A DNA stretch of 13,083 bases from an uncultured Lysobacter sp. Its GTDB lineage: Bacteria; Pseudomonadota; Gammaproteobacteria; Xanthomonadales; Xanthomonadaceae. The notes under the pieces are model-generated. The model was not told the DNA's origin, did not search any database, and was given only the letters and a program-made list of their open reading frames with translations. A program made the position numbers and the translations under genes. How positions within the stretch are numbered: the first letter of the stretch is position 1; each line of letters opens with the position of its first letter. Positions 5,625 to 11,525 of this stretch are shown in pieces. Location of the stretch: positions 1 to 13,083 of the forward strand of contig CAMLID010000091.1 of assembly GCA_946480055.1 (NCBI GenBank), written 5' to 3'.

Positions 5625-6551
5625 ATGTACCCGCTCATCTCTAAAATTAGCACGACCGTTCGTAGTTTTATTCAGCTGTACGGGCTGCGGCTGGGCTTCC
5701 TGATCGGCAGCCACTTCGCCCCTGAAACGACGCTGCGCCGGGCGGCACGCTTGTTCAGTACGCCGTTCGCGTCCTCGCGCAGCCGCGCTCTGGCTGCGCC
5801 CAGCTACGGCGCCAGCGAGGGCCGGCTCGAGGTCGACGGCCACGACATCGCGACCTACGTCTGGGGCGATCCCAAGACCCAGCCCTACGTGCTGTTCGCG
5901 CACGGCTGGTCCAGCCACGGCACCCGCATCGCGCCCTGGCTGGAGGACCTGCGCGCCGACGGCTATGCCGTGGTCGCGTTCGACCAGCCCGCGCACGGCA
6001 AGAGCGCAGGCCGCCAGAGCACCCTGCCCGACTTCACCCGCCACCTGCTCGCGGTCGGCCGCCATTACGGCCCGGCGGCGGCGGTGATCGGGCATTCCCT
6101 GGGCGGTGCGGCGACCCTGCTGGCGATGGCGCGCGGGCTGCGCGCCGAGCGCGCGGTGCTGATCGCGCCGGCGGCCGATCCGGTCGCGGCCGCGTACCGC
6201 TTCGCCAATCTGGTGTGGATCGGCGAGCACCTGTGCCGGCGCATGTTCGCCTACTTCGAGCAGCGCATCGGGATCGGCTTCGAGGAGCAGCAGGCGCATC
6301 TGAACGCACCGGTCATCGCCAGTCCGGCCTTGATCGTGCACGACCTGGGCGATCGCGAAGTGCCCTGGTCCGAGGGCGAGCGCTACGCACGCTATTGGCC
6401 CGATTCGCGCCTGCTCAGCACCATCGGCCTGGGCCACAAGCGCGTGCTCGAAGACCGTAGCGTGATCGAAGCCGGGCTGCGCTTCCTTCATGGCGAGGCG
6501 GTCGGCGATCGCCTGGTGTCGAGCCCGAACCTGCCCTACGGCTGGGCCTGA
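5625..6551 (+). CDS. Alpha/beta hydrolase
   Basis: This 308-residue hydrolase has a complete catalytic triad: nucleophile Ser158 in GHSLGG (156-161), acid Asp243 in HDLGDREVPW, and His271 in GLGHKRVL. An oxyanion-hole HGW lies at 93-95. It probably cleaves an ester or similar bond; the substrate cannot be read. About 80 residues precede the core strand, with a mildly hydrophobic start (FIQLYGLRLGFLIGSHFAP) but no clear cleavage site, so it may associate with the membrane. The ATG follows a good GAGAGG ribosome-binding site. The first twenty codons are AT-rich (TCT AAA ATT, TTT ATT), which fits efficient initiation. It forms a pair with the TetR gene upstream. Confidence 0.92.
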   Translation: MYPLISKISTTVRSFIQLYGLRLGFLIGSHFAPETTLRRAARLFSTPFASSRSRALAAPSYGASEGRLEVDGHDIATYVWGDPKTQPYVLFAHGWSSHGTRIAPWLEDLRADGYAVVAFDQPAHGKSAGRQSTLPDFTRHLLAVGRHYGPAAAVIGHSLGGAATLLAMARGLRAERAVLIAPAADPVAAAYRFANLVWIGEHLCRRMFAYFEQRIGIGFEEQQAHLNAPVIASPALIVHDLGDREVPWSEGERYARYWPDSRLLSTIGLGHKRVLEDRSVIEAGLRFLHGEAVGDRLVSSPNLPYGWA

Positions 6552-6641
6552 GCGCCGGGCATCGGTGCAAACGGCGCGGAACTTGCCGGATGGAAGCTAC
6601 CGATAGAACCGGCTCGAAAGCAGCAGCTGAGCGGAACCGGC

Positions 6642-6668
6642 CGGCGGCCTGACGACCGTCGGCCGCCG
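6642..6668 (+). terminator. Hairpin, probable terminator after the hydrolase gene
   Basis: CGGCGGCC (6642-6649) pairs with GGCCGCCG (6661-6668), and the inner GAC/GTC pairs around a GACC loop, with one bulged T at 6650. It lies 91 bases after the hydrolase stop. Only a weak T-rich tail (GTCTTGTC) follows, so termination may be partial or need help. Confidence 0.5.
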
Positions 6669-6792
6669 CCGTCTTGTCGCGGATCGGCGCTTGCTTCTAC
6701 TCTGGGCACACGCGGCCTGGAGGCTGCGGCAGGATCGGGGGACACACGGTGGCATTCCTCAGGCAAGCACACGCCCGGCCGGCGCGGCCGGA

Positions 6793-6810
6793 CGCGCGGC
6801 GGAGCGCGCG
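6793..6810 (+). promoter_or_regulatory. Ribosome-binding site inside a GC hairpin loop
   Basis: A perfect stem of CGCGCG (6793-6798) and CGCGCG (6805-6810) encloses a 6-base loop GCGGAG, so the Shine-Dalgarno GGAG (6801-6804, 9 bases before the ATG at 6814) would be in the loop. This site decides the start codon. The hairpin may tune translation; that is inference. Confidence 0.4.
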
Positions 6811-6813
6811 CCG

Positions 6814-7554
6814 ATGAGCGCACTGGCGCGCCTGCTATTGATCCTCGGCATCGGACTGCTCGCATTCGGCTGCTACAAGCGCGACACCGTGCCCGAGCCG
6901 GCGCTGCTGCTGCCCGAGGTCCGCAGCGAACCGCGGCAGCGCCCAAGCTCGGACGCGCCGTACTCGGTCCGCGCCGGCGATGTCGACTACCGCATCGAAC
7001 CGGTCGCCGACTACGACATCACCGGCCTGATCGTGAGCCGGCACGACTCGGACACGTTCTGGGACAGCTTCCACTCGCGCGCCAACGACCACCTCAACGT
7101 CGCCGACCTGTGCCTGGTCTGGGGCGCCAACGCCAGCGACGGTGCCTACCAGCACATGGCCTTCTGGAACGGCCAGTGGACCTGCAACTTCAAATACGGC
7201 TACGGCGTACCGGTCGGTCCCGAGCACACCCGCGCCCTGTCCAACAACCACCTGTTGACCAACAGCGAGGACATCGCCGAACGCATCCGCGGCCTGCGCG
7301 TCGGCGACCAGGTGCGTCTGCGCGGTCAGCTCGCGGTCTACAAGCATCAGGCCGGCATGGACTTCGTGCGCGGCACCTCGGTCTCGCGCGACGACACCGG
7401 CAACGGCGCCTGCGAGACTCTGTTCGTCGACCGCCTCGACCTGTTGCAGCCGGCGCCGGCCTGGCCGCTCTGGCTGCGCTGGATCGGCGCGCTGCTGCTC
7501 GCCGTCGGCCTGGTGGCCTGGTACCGGGCCCCGTTCGACGCCCGCACCCGCTGA
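6814..7554 (+). CDS. Membrane-anchored protein of unknown function
   Basis: I do not recognise a named family for this 246-residue protein. It has an N-terminal hydrophobic segment (about 5-20) ending in LAFGCYKRD and a second one near the C-terminus (about 218-236) followed by a short basic tail. Cys20 could be a lipidation site, but the lipobox (AFGC) is imperfect, so a plain membrane anchor is as likely. The roughly 190-residue region between should face the periplasm. It contains YDITGLIVSRHDSDTFWD (67-84), DLCLVWGAN (98-106), FWNGQWTCNFKYG (117-129), ALSNNHLLTN (141-150), RVGDQVRLRGQLAVY (162-176) and RDDTGNGACETLFVD (192-206). These dense motifs with four cysteines (100, 124, 200 and the N-terminal 20) suggest a conserved fold with possible disulfides. 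Start chosen at the ATG behind GGAG. Confidence 0.8.
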   Translation: MSALARLLLILGIGLLAFGCYKRDTVPEPALLLPEVRSEPRQRPSSDAPYSVRAGDVDYRIEPVADYDITGLIVSRHDSDTFWDSFHSRANDHLNVADLCLVWGANASDGAYQHMAFWNGQWTCNFKYGYGVPVGPEHTRALSNNHLLTNSEDIAERIRGLRVGDQVRLRGQLAVYKHQAGMDFVRGTSVSRDDTGNGACETLFVDRLDLLQPAPAWPLWLRWIGALLLAVGLVAWYRAPFDARTR

Positions 7555-7558
7555 CCGC

Positions 7559-7578
7559 GCCGGGCACTTCGGCCCGGC
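7559..7578 (+). terminator. Hairpin after the 246-residue protein gene
   Basis: GCCGGGC (7559-7565) pairs with GCCCGGC (7572-7578) around a 6-base loop, 4 bases after the stop codon. An alternative pairing gives a stable C-UUCG-G tetraloop. A clear T run is missing. The octamer GGCACTTC occurs three times here (7563, 7576, 7591). Confidence 0.45.
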
Positions 7579-7628
7579 ACTTCACGCCTGGGCACTTCTG
7601 GCCGCGGGCGCTGTCGGACCTACGCGGT

Positions 7629-7657
7629 TTGCCGCTATCCGGCCCAGCCTCTATCCT
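7629..7657 (+). promoter_or_regulatory. Candidate sigma-70 promoter of the TraB-family gene
   Basis: TTGCCG (7629-7634), a 17-base spacer and TATCCT (7652-7657) each match consensus at 4 of 6 positions. The predicted start is about 38 bases before the ATG at 7702. The -10 is followed by a GC-rich discriminator ending in CGGG. Confidence 0.45.
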
Positions 7658-7701
7658 GCCGGGCCTCCTGTGCCAGCCCCCGTACGGCGCCCAACGACCG
7701 A

Positions 7702-8907
7702 ATGAATGATCCGATGACCGACGGCCTGCACGGCCAGCCCCACGCCATCGTCGAACGCGACGGCGTCCGCTACACCCTGCTGGGGACCGCGCATGTGTCG
7801 CAGGCCAGCGTGGACGCGGTTCGCGACGCGATCGGCAGCGGCGCCTACGACGCCGTCGCGGTGGAGCTGGATCCGCAGCGCCTGCAGGCGCTCACCGACC
7901 CCGACGCCCTGGCCCGGCTGGACCTGATCCAGGTCCTGCGCACCGGCAAGACCGCCCTGTTCGCCGCCAACCTGGCCCTGGCCGCCTACCAGCGCCGGCT
8001 GGCCGAACAGCTCGGTATCGAGCCCGGCGCCGAGCTCAAGCGCGCGGTGCTGGAAGCGCGCCAGCGCGAACTGCCGGTGCACCTGATCGACCGCGAGGTC
8101 GGCCTGACCTTCAAGCGCGCCTCCAGCAAGCTGGGCTGGTGGGGCCGGGCCAAGCTCGGCGGCGGCCTGCTGGCGGCCTTGTTCGCCGACGAGGAAGTCG
8201 GCGAAGAGGAGATCGAGAAGCTCAAGCAGGGCGACATGCTCGAATCCAGCTTCGGCGAATTCGCCAGCGAAAGCCCGCAGCTGTACGAAAGCGTGATCGC
8301 CGAACGCGACCGCTACATGGCCGCACGCCTGCGCGAATCGCACGGCGACGCGCGCGAAGTGCTGGCCGTGGTCGGCGCCGGCCACCTGCAAGGTCTGGCC
8401 AAGCACCTGCGCGAGGAGACGCGCGCGCCGGCGATAGTGCGCGAGGAACTCGAATCGCTGCCGCAGAAGAGCTCGGTGCCCTGGTTCACCATCTTCCTGT
8501 CGGCATTCGTGCTCGGCGGCTTCGCCTGGGGTTTCTGGCGCGGCGGTATCGACGTCGGCTCCGACCTGCTGCTGCAGTGGGTGCTGGCGACCGGCGTGCT
8601 CGGCGCGATCGGCTGCGCCATCGCCGGCGGCCATCCGCTCAGCATCCTGGTCGCGTTCGTGGCCTCGCCGATCACGCCGCTGCATCCGGCCTTGGCCTCG
8701 GGCACGCTCAGCGCGCTCACCGAGGCCTGGGTGCGCAAGCCGACCTACGCCGACTTCATGGCCCTGCGCGACGACGTCCAGACCTGGCGCGGCTGGTGGC
8801 GAAACCGGGTCGCACGGGTGCTGCTGAACTTCTTCCTGACCAGCCTGGGCACCGCGATCGGCGTGTGGACGGGCGGCTTGCGGATGTTGGGCAAGCTGAT
8901 CGGTTGA
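7702..8907 (+). CDS. TraB/PrgY-family membrane protein
   Basis: This 401-residue protein has an N-terminal TraB/PrgY domain (about 14-250) and a C-terminal membrane region with hydrophobic segments near 261-279, 289-308, 312-330 and 371-391. Family motifs are LLGTAHVS (26-33), AVELDPQR (53-60), the ERD at 201-203 and VVGAGHLQG (223-231). TraB-type proteins include enterococcal PrgY, which lowers peptide pheromone activity, and belong to a wider group that includes the Tiki protease; conserved GxxH and glutamate residues are thought to form a metal-dependent active site. Gram-negative members are mostly uncharacterised. A charged patch (DEEVGEEEIEKLKQGD, 163-178) lies inside the domain. The ATG at 7702 has no strong ribosome-binding site; the in-frame ATG at 7714 is an alternative. 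The gene converges on the DUF885 gene. Confidence 0.9.
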   Translation: MNDPMTDGLHGQPHAIVERDGVRYTLLGTAHVSQASVDAVRDAIGSGAYDAVAVELDPQRLQALTDPDALARLDLIQVLRTGKTALFAANLALAAYQRRLAEQLGIEPGAELKRAVLEARQRELPVHLIDREVGLTFKRASSKLGWWGRAKLGGGLLAALFADEEVGEEEIEKLKQGDMLESSFGEFASESPQLYESVIAERDRYMAARLRESHGDAREVLAVVGAGHLQGLAKHLREETRAPAIVREELESLPQKSSVPWFTIFLSAFVLGGFAWGFWRGGIDVGSDLLLQWVLATGVLGAIGCAIAGGHPLSILVAFVASPITPLHPALASGTLSALTEAWVRKPTYADFMALRDDVQTWRGWWRNRVARVLLNFFLTSLGTAIGVWTGGLRMLGKLIG

Positions 8908-8919
8908 TCGATCAACGGC

Positions 8920-9030
8920 GGGGGAGCAAATCCCCCTAGCCCCCTCTACAAAGGGGGTACGTCGACACCTGGAATCTCGTTCGCCCTTGGCTAGTCTTCC
9001 CCCTTTGGAAAAGGGGAATTGAGGGGGATT
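8920..9030. repeat. Paired inverted intergenic repeat of C/G runs
   Basis: The 151-base spacer between the convergent TraB and DUF885 genes holds two divergent copies of one repeat in opposite orientation. The plus-strand copy (about 8928-8960) reads AATCCCCCT ... CCCCCT ... CAAAGGGGGT. The minus-strand copy (about 9030-8997) reads AATCCCCCT ... TTCCCC ... CCAAAGGGGGA. Each can fold alone, for example GGGGGA/TCCCCC (8920-8925 with 8931-8936), CCCCCT/AGGGGG (8940-8945 with 8952-8957) and TTCCCC/GGGGAA (8997-9002 with 9013-9018). The two together can form a larger cruciform. I associate this motif with dispersed intergenic repeats in Lysobacter and relatives, sometimes mis-annotated as peptides ending in PFxKGG. 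It probably also ends transcription from both sides. Confidence 0.75.
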
Positions 9031-9058
9031 CGCTTTCGCCCTGAGTCGCCGAACGACC

Positions 9059-10819
9059 TCAGCGCTTGCCCTGCTCCGCCGCAATCCAAGCGTCGATGTG
9101 CGCCTCCAGCGCCTGCAGCGGCACCGAGCCGGTCGCCAGCACTTCGTCGTTGAACGCGCGCAGGTCGAAGCGTTCGCCCAGCGCGGCCTTGGCCTTGGCG
9201 CGCAGCGCGGAAATCTTGAGCTGGCCGATCTTGTAGGCCAGCGCCTGAGCGGGCGTGCCGATGTAGCGATCGACCTCGTTGACGATGTCCTGGTCGGTCT
9301 TGGCCGCGTTGTCCTTGAAGTAGGCGATCGCGCGATCGCGGCTCCAGCCCTTGGCGTGCATGCCGGTGTCGACCACCAGACGTACCGCACGCCACATCTC
9401 GTAGGTGAGCTGGCCGAAGCGGTCGTAGGGATCGTCGTACAAGCCCATGTCGTAGCCCAACTGCTCGGCGTACAGGCCCCAGCCTTCGCCGTAGGCGACG
9501 AAATAGGCCGTGCGCCGGAACATCGGCCGTTCCGGCAGTTCCAGGCCGCGTGCGAACTGGAAGTGATGGCCGGGCACGGCCTCGTGCAGCGACAGCGCCA
9601 TCATTTCCCAGGTCGGCCGCACTTCCGGCTTGTACAGGTTGACGTAGTAGAAACCGGCGCGGCTGCCGTCGACGGCGCCGGGCTGGTAATAGGCCGTGGT
9701 CGTGTCCGGCGCGATGTTGTCCGGGATCGGGCGCACGCCGTAGGGCTGGCGCGGAATGGTGTGGAAGGCTTTGACCAGTTCGGGATCGATGCGCTTGGCG
9801 ATCGCGCGATACGCGGTCAGCAGCTCCTCCGAGGTCTTGTGGAAGAACTTGGGATCGCTGCGCAGGTAGGCGAAGAATTCCTGCAGCGTGCCCTTGAAGC
9901 CGACCTCGGCCTTGACCTTCTCCATCTCGGCGCGGATACGCGCGACTTCGCTCAGGCCGGTCTGATGGATCTGGTCGGCGCTGAGCTCGGTGGTGGTGTA
10001 GTAGCGCGCCAGGAAATCGTAATAGGCCTTGCCGTCGGGCAGCTCGGCCACGGCGATGCCGGCGCGGGTCTTGGGCAGGTATTCGTCGTTGAAGAAAGCC
10101 GCGAACTTGCGGTACGCCGGTACGATGCGCTCGCCGATGGCCTGCCTGGCCTGGGCCTGCAGCGCGGTGCGTTCGGACTCGGGCACGCTCGCGGGGAAGC
10201 GCAGGAACGGGCGGTAGAACGCGCTCTTGCTCGGGTCGTCGACGATCTGCGAGGCGATCTGCGCCGGCACGCGCTGCATCAGCACCTGCGGCGGCGTGCG
10301 CTTTTCCTTCAGACCCTCGCGCATCAGCACGGTGGTCTGCTCGATCACCGCCGGCAGCGCGTTCAAGCGCGCCAGCCAGTCGCGGTAATCCTTGACGCTG
10401 GCGAAGGGCAGCACTTCGGCGATGCCGTCGGCGGTCTGCACGCCGCCCTGGTGGTTGATCGGCTGCAGGTACTCGCGGAACTTCTGGCGCTCGATGTTGC
10501 GGTCCAGGTTCCAGGCGTAGGTGTCGTAGTCGAGCTGGCTGTCGGCCGACAGCGCCTGGCGGTCGATCGCCTTGAGCTTGGCCAGCGCCTCGCGGTCGGC
10601 GGCCTCGCGCTGGGCGATCGCGCTCAGGCTGCGATCGGTCCAACGGTCGTTGAAACGGTTGTCGCCGTTGTAGCTGGCGCCTTCGGGGTTTTCGACCAGG
10701 CCGCGTTCCCATTCGGCTTCGAAATACGCCTTGAGACGGGCGTCGGCGTCTTGCGCACGCACCGGCGCGGCGACGAACACGGCCGCGGCGGCCGCGACGA
10801 ACATGAGCTTACGAAGCAT
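9059..10819 (-). CDS. Secreted DUF885 family metallopeptidase-like protein
   Basis: This 586-residue protein has a signal peptide (hydrophobic run 6-19, likely cleavage after VRA at residue 22), so it works in the periplasm or outside. The body matches the DUF885 family: the zinc-site-like HEAVPGHHFQ (412-421), EGWGLYAEQLGYDMG (445-459) and VVDTGMHAKGWSRDRA (482-497). The HEXXXGHH arrangement with a downstream glutamate supports a metallopeptidase; few members have been studied and the substrate is unknown, though peptides are likely. The length fits full-length members and no break is visible. The ATG at 10817-10819 follows GAGGGG at 8 bases. It is convergent with the TraB-family gene and transcribed away from the iscA-type gene upstream. 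Confidence 0.93.
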   Translation of the reverse strand: MLRKLMFVAAAAAVFVAAPVRAQDADARLKAYFEAEWERGLVENPEGASYNGDNRFNDRWTDRSLSAIAQREAADREALAKLKAIDRQALSADSQLDYDTYAWNLDRNIERQKFREYLQPINHQGGVQTADGIAEVLPFASVKDYRDWLARLNALPAVIEQTTVLMREGLKEKRTPPQVLMQRVPAQIASQIVDDPSKSAFYRPFLRFPASVPESERTALQAQARQAIGERIVPAYRKFAAFFNDEYLPKTRAGIAVAELPDGKAYYDFLARYYTTTELSADQIHQTGLSEVARIRAEMEKVKAEVGFKGTLQEFFAYLRSDPKFFHKTSEELLTAYRAIAKRIDPELVKAFHTIPRQPYGVRPIPDNIAPDTTTAYYQPGAVDGSRAGFYYVNLYKPEVRPTWEMMALSLHEAVPGHHFQFARGLELPERPMFRRTAYFVAYGEGWGLYAEQLGYDMGLYDDPYDRFGQLTYEMWRAVRLVVDTGMHAKGWSRDRAIAYFKDNAAKTDQDIVNEVDRYIGTPAQALAYKIGQLKISALRAKAKAALGERFDLRAFNDEVLATGSVPLQALEAHIDAWIAAEQGKR

Positions 10820-10846
10820 GCCTACATCCCCTCGGAGCGAGGCCCG

Positions 10847-10852
10847 AGTCTA
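10847..10852 (-). promoter_or_regulatory. Candidate -10 of the DUF885 gene
   Basis: TAGACT on the minus strand lies within GCTAGACTCGGGCC (10841-10854), 27 bases before the ATG. The same 14-base motif with one change lies upstream of the DUF2891 gene. No clear -35 is seen. Confidence 0.4.
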
Positions 10853-10951
10853 GCCCGCGACTTGCCGGTAATCGCTAGGCCAAAAGTCAATGCGTGCGCT
10901 ATCGGACCGATTCGGACAGGCCTGGGCGGACCTGGAGCAAGGCCGTGTCAA

Positions 10952-10971
10952 AGTTGCTTGAGACTGCAACT
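10952..10971 (-). terminator. Possible weak terminator of the A-type carrier gene
   Basis: The stem AGTTGC / GCAACT has an 8-base loop and is followed on the minus strand by TTTGAC. It lies about 115 bases after the carrier gene's stop. The stem is short, so confidence is low; it could equally be an operator for the DUF885 gene. Confidence 0.3.
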
Positions 10972-11055
10972 CGCGCATGCGCATGGCGCCCGCGCTACGG
11001 CTCGGCTCGGCAATCGGCAAATTCGGGAGTCGCGGGCCCAGGCGGGCCGTGCGCG

Positions 11056-11100
11056 ATCAGGCCGCTTGGAATCAGGCGGCTCGGAATCAGGCCGCGTCGG
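11056..11100 (-). repeat. Three 15-base tandem repeats over the Fe-S carrier stop codon
   Basis: The plus strand has ATCAGGCCGCTTGGA (11056-11070), ATCAGGCGGCTCGGA (11071-11085) and ATCAGGCCGCGTCGG (11086-11100). The right-hand unit covers the last codons and stop (TGA, 11087-11089 on the minus strand) of the carrier gene. Because 15 is a multiple of three, the other two units repeat Ala-Ala-stop in the same frame. This looks like tandem duplication of the gene's end. Confidence 0.75.
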
Positions 11101-11425
11101 CGGCCGTGGTGAAGCTCTCGCCGCAGCCGCATTCGGCGCTGACGTTGGGGTTCTGGAACACGAACTGCTCGCCCAGGCCCTGCTTGGTGAACTCGATGCG
11201 GGTGCCGTCGACCAGCGGCAGGCTGATCGGGTCGACGTAGATGCGCACGCCGTCCTGCTCGAACACGGTGTCGCCCTCGCGCTGATCGCGGGCCAAGTCG
11301 GCGATGTGCTGCCAGCCCGAGCAGCCGGTGCGGGTCACGCCGAAACGCAGGCCCAGGGCGTCGGGCGCCTCGGCCAGGAAATGGCGGACGCGTTCGAGGG
11401 CGGCGGGAGCGAGGCTGACGGACAT
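11087..11425 (-). CDS. A-type iron-sulfur carrier protein (IscA/ErpA/HesB family)
   Basis: This 112-residue cytoplasmic protein is an A-type Fe-S cluster carrier, which takes clusters from the scaffold and passes them to target enzymes. The three ligand cysteines are Cys35 in TRTGCSGW and Cys99 and Cys101 in ECGCGESF; FQNPN (90-94) is also typical. The length is close to the usual 107-110. The gene stands alone, without iscS, iscU or suf genes nearby, so it could be an ErpA-type carrier or a separate HesB-like protein; motifs alone do not decide, and no symbol is given. The ATG at 11423-11425 has a GAGAA about 8 bases upstream. A 7-base dyad lies over its promoter region. Confidence 0.93.
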   Translation of the reverse strand: MSVSLAPAALERVRHFLAEAPDALGLRFGVTRTGCSGWQHIADLARDQREGDTVFEQDGVRIYVDPISLPLVDGTRIEFTKQGLGEQFVFQNPNVSAECGCGESFTTAADAA

Positions 11426-11458
11426 CGGGATTCTCGGGGGGACTTTCGCTGCTAGGCG

Positions 11459-11483
11459 GTCATGGTAACAGGCGCGCCATGAC
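11459..11483 (-). promoter_or_regulatory. Dyad over the promoter of the A-type carrier gene
   Basis: GTCATGG (11459-11465) and CCATGAC (11477-11483) are perfect inverted 7-base arms with an 11-base spacer, centre-to-centre 18 bases. On the minus strand the near arm overlaps a -10-like TACCAT (11462-11467), 36 bases before the ATG. This is the usual layout of an operator for a dimeric repressor. The arms do not resemble IscR or Fur sites that I know. The regulator is unknown. Confidence 0.45.
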
Positions 11484-11525
11484 GGCCGCGGCGACCCTGT
11501 GGATATGGCGCCGCGACACAGCGTT

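Larger units (their letters stand above)
6552..6813 (+). other. 262-base spacer before the 246-residue protein gene
   Basis: Besides the hairpin at 6642-6668, this spacer holds a weak promoter candidate: TTGTCG (6674-6679), an 18-base spacer and TACTCT (6698-6703). Two GC hairpins follow, CCGGCC/GGCCGG at 6775-6791 and CGCGCG/CGCGCG at 6793-6810. The second presents GGAG in its loop. I see no coding sequence; an in-frame extension from 6691 is Arg- and Ala-rich and unlike a leader peptide. Confidence 0.5.
10820..11086 (-). other. 267-base spacer between the Fe-S carrier and DUF885 genes
   Basis: This spacer contains the DUF885 promoter candidate, a hairpin AGTTGC/GCAACT (10952-10957 with 10966-10971), a perfect palindrome GCGCATGCGC (10973-10982) and two 15-base repeats (11056-11085) copied from the end of the upstream gene. 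On the minus strand the hairpin is followed by TTTG, so it may be a weak terminator of the Fe-S carrier gene. No coding sequence with family features is seen. Confidence 0.45.

Noticed and set aside
4698..6491. 597-codon open frame on the minus strand
   Set aside because: It lies antisense to the end of the GNAT gene, the TetR gene and the hydrolase gene, all with clear motifs; composition is that of a GC-rich shadow.
8903..8916. Perfect 14-base palindrome GTTGATCGATCAAC over the TraB stop codon
   Set aside because: It is too short and without a loop to be a terminator; probably chance, though it could add to the nearby repeat structure.
7651..9390. 579-codon minus-strand frame
   Set aside because: It runs antisense through the TraB gene and through the intergenic repeat (giving a PFSKGG-type peptide), a known source of false proteins.
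10943..10952. Perfect -35 (TTGACA) on the minus strand near 10944-10949
   Set aside because: No -10-like sequence follows at 15-19 bases.
9098..11455. 785-codon open frame on the plus strand
   Set aside because: It is antisense to the DUF885 and Fe-S carrier genes, has a skewed Gly/Val/Leu/Arg composition and no family motifs; long antisense frames are expected in such GC-rich DNA.
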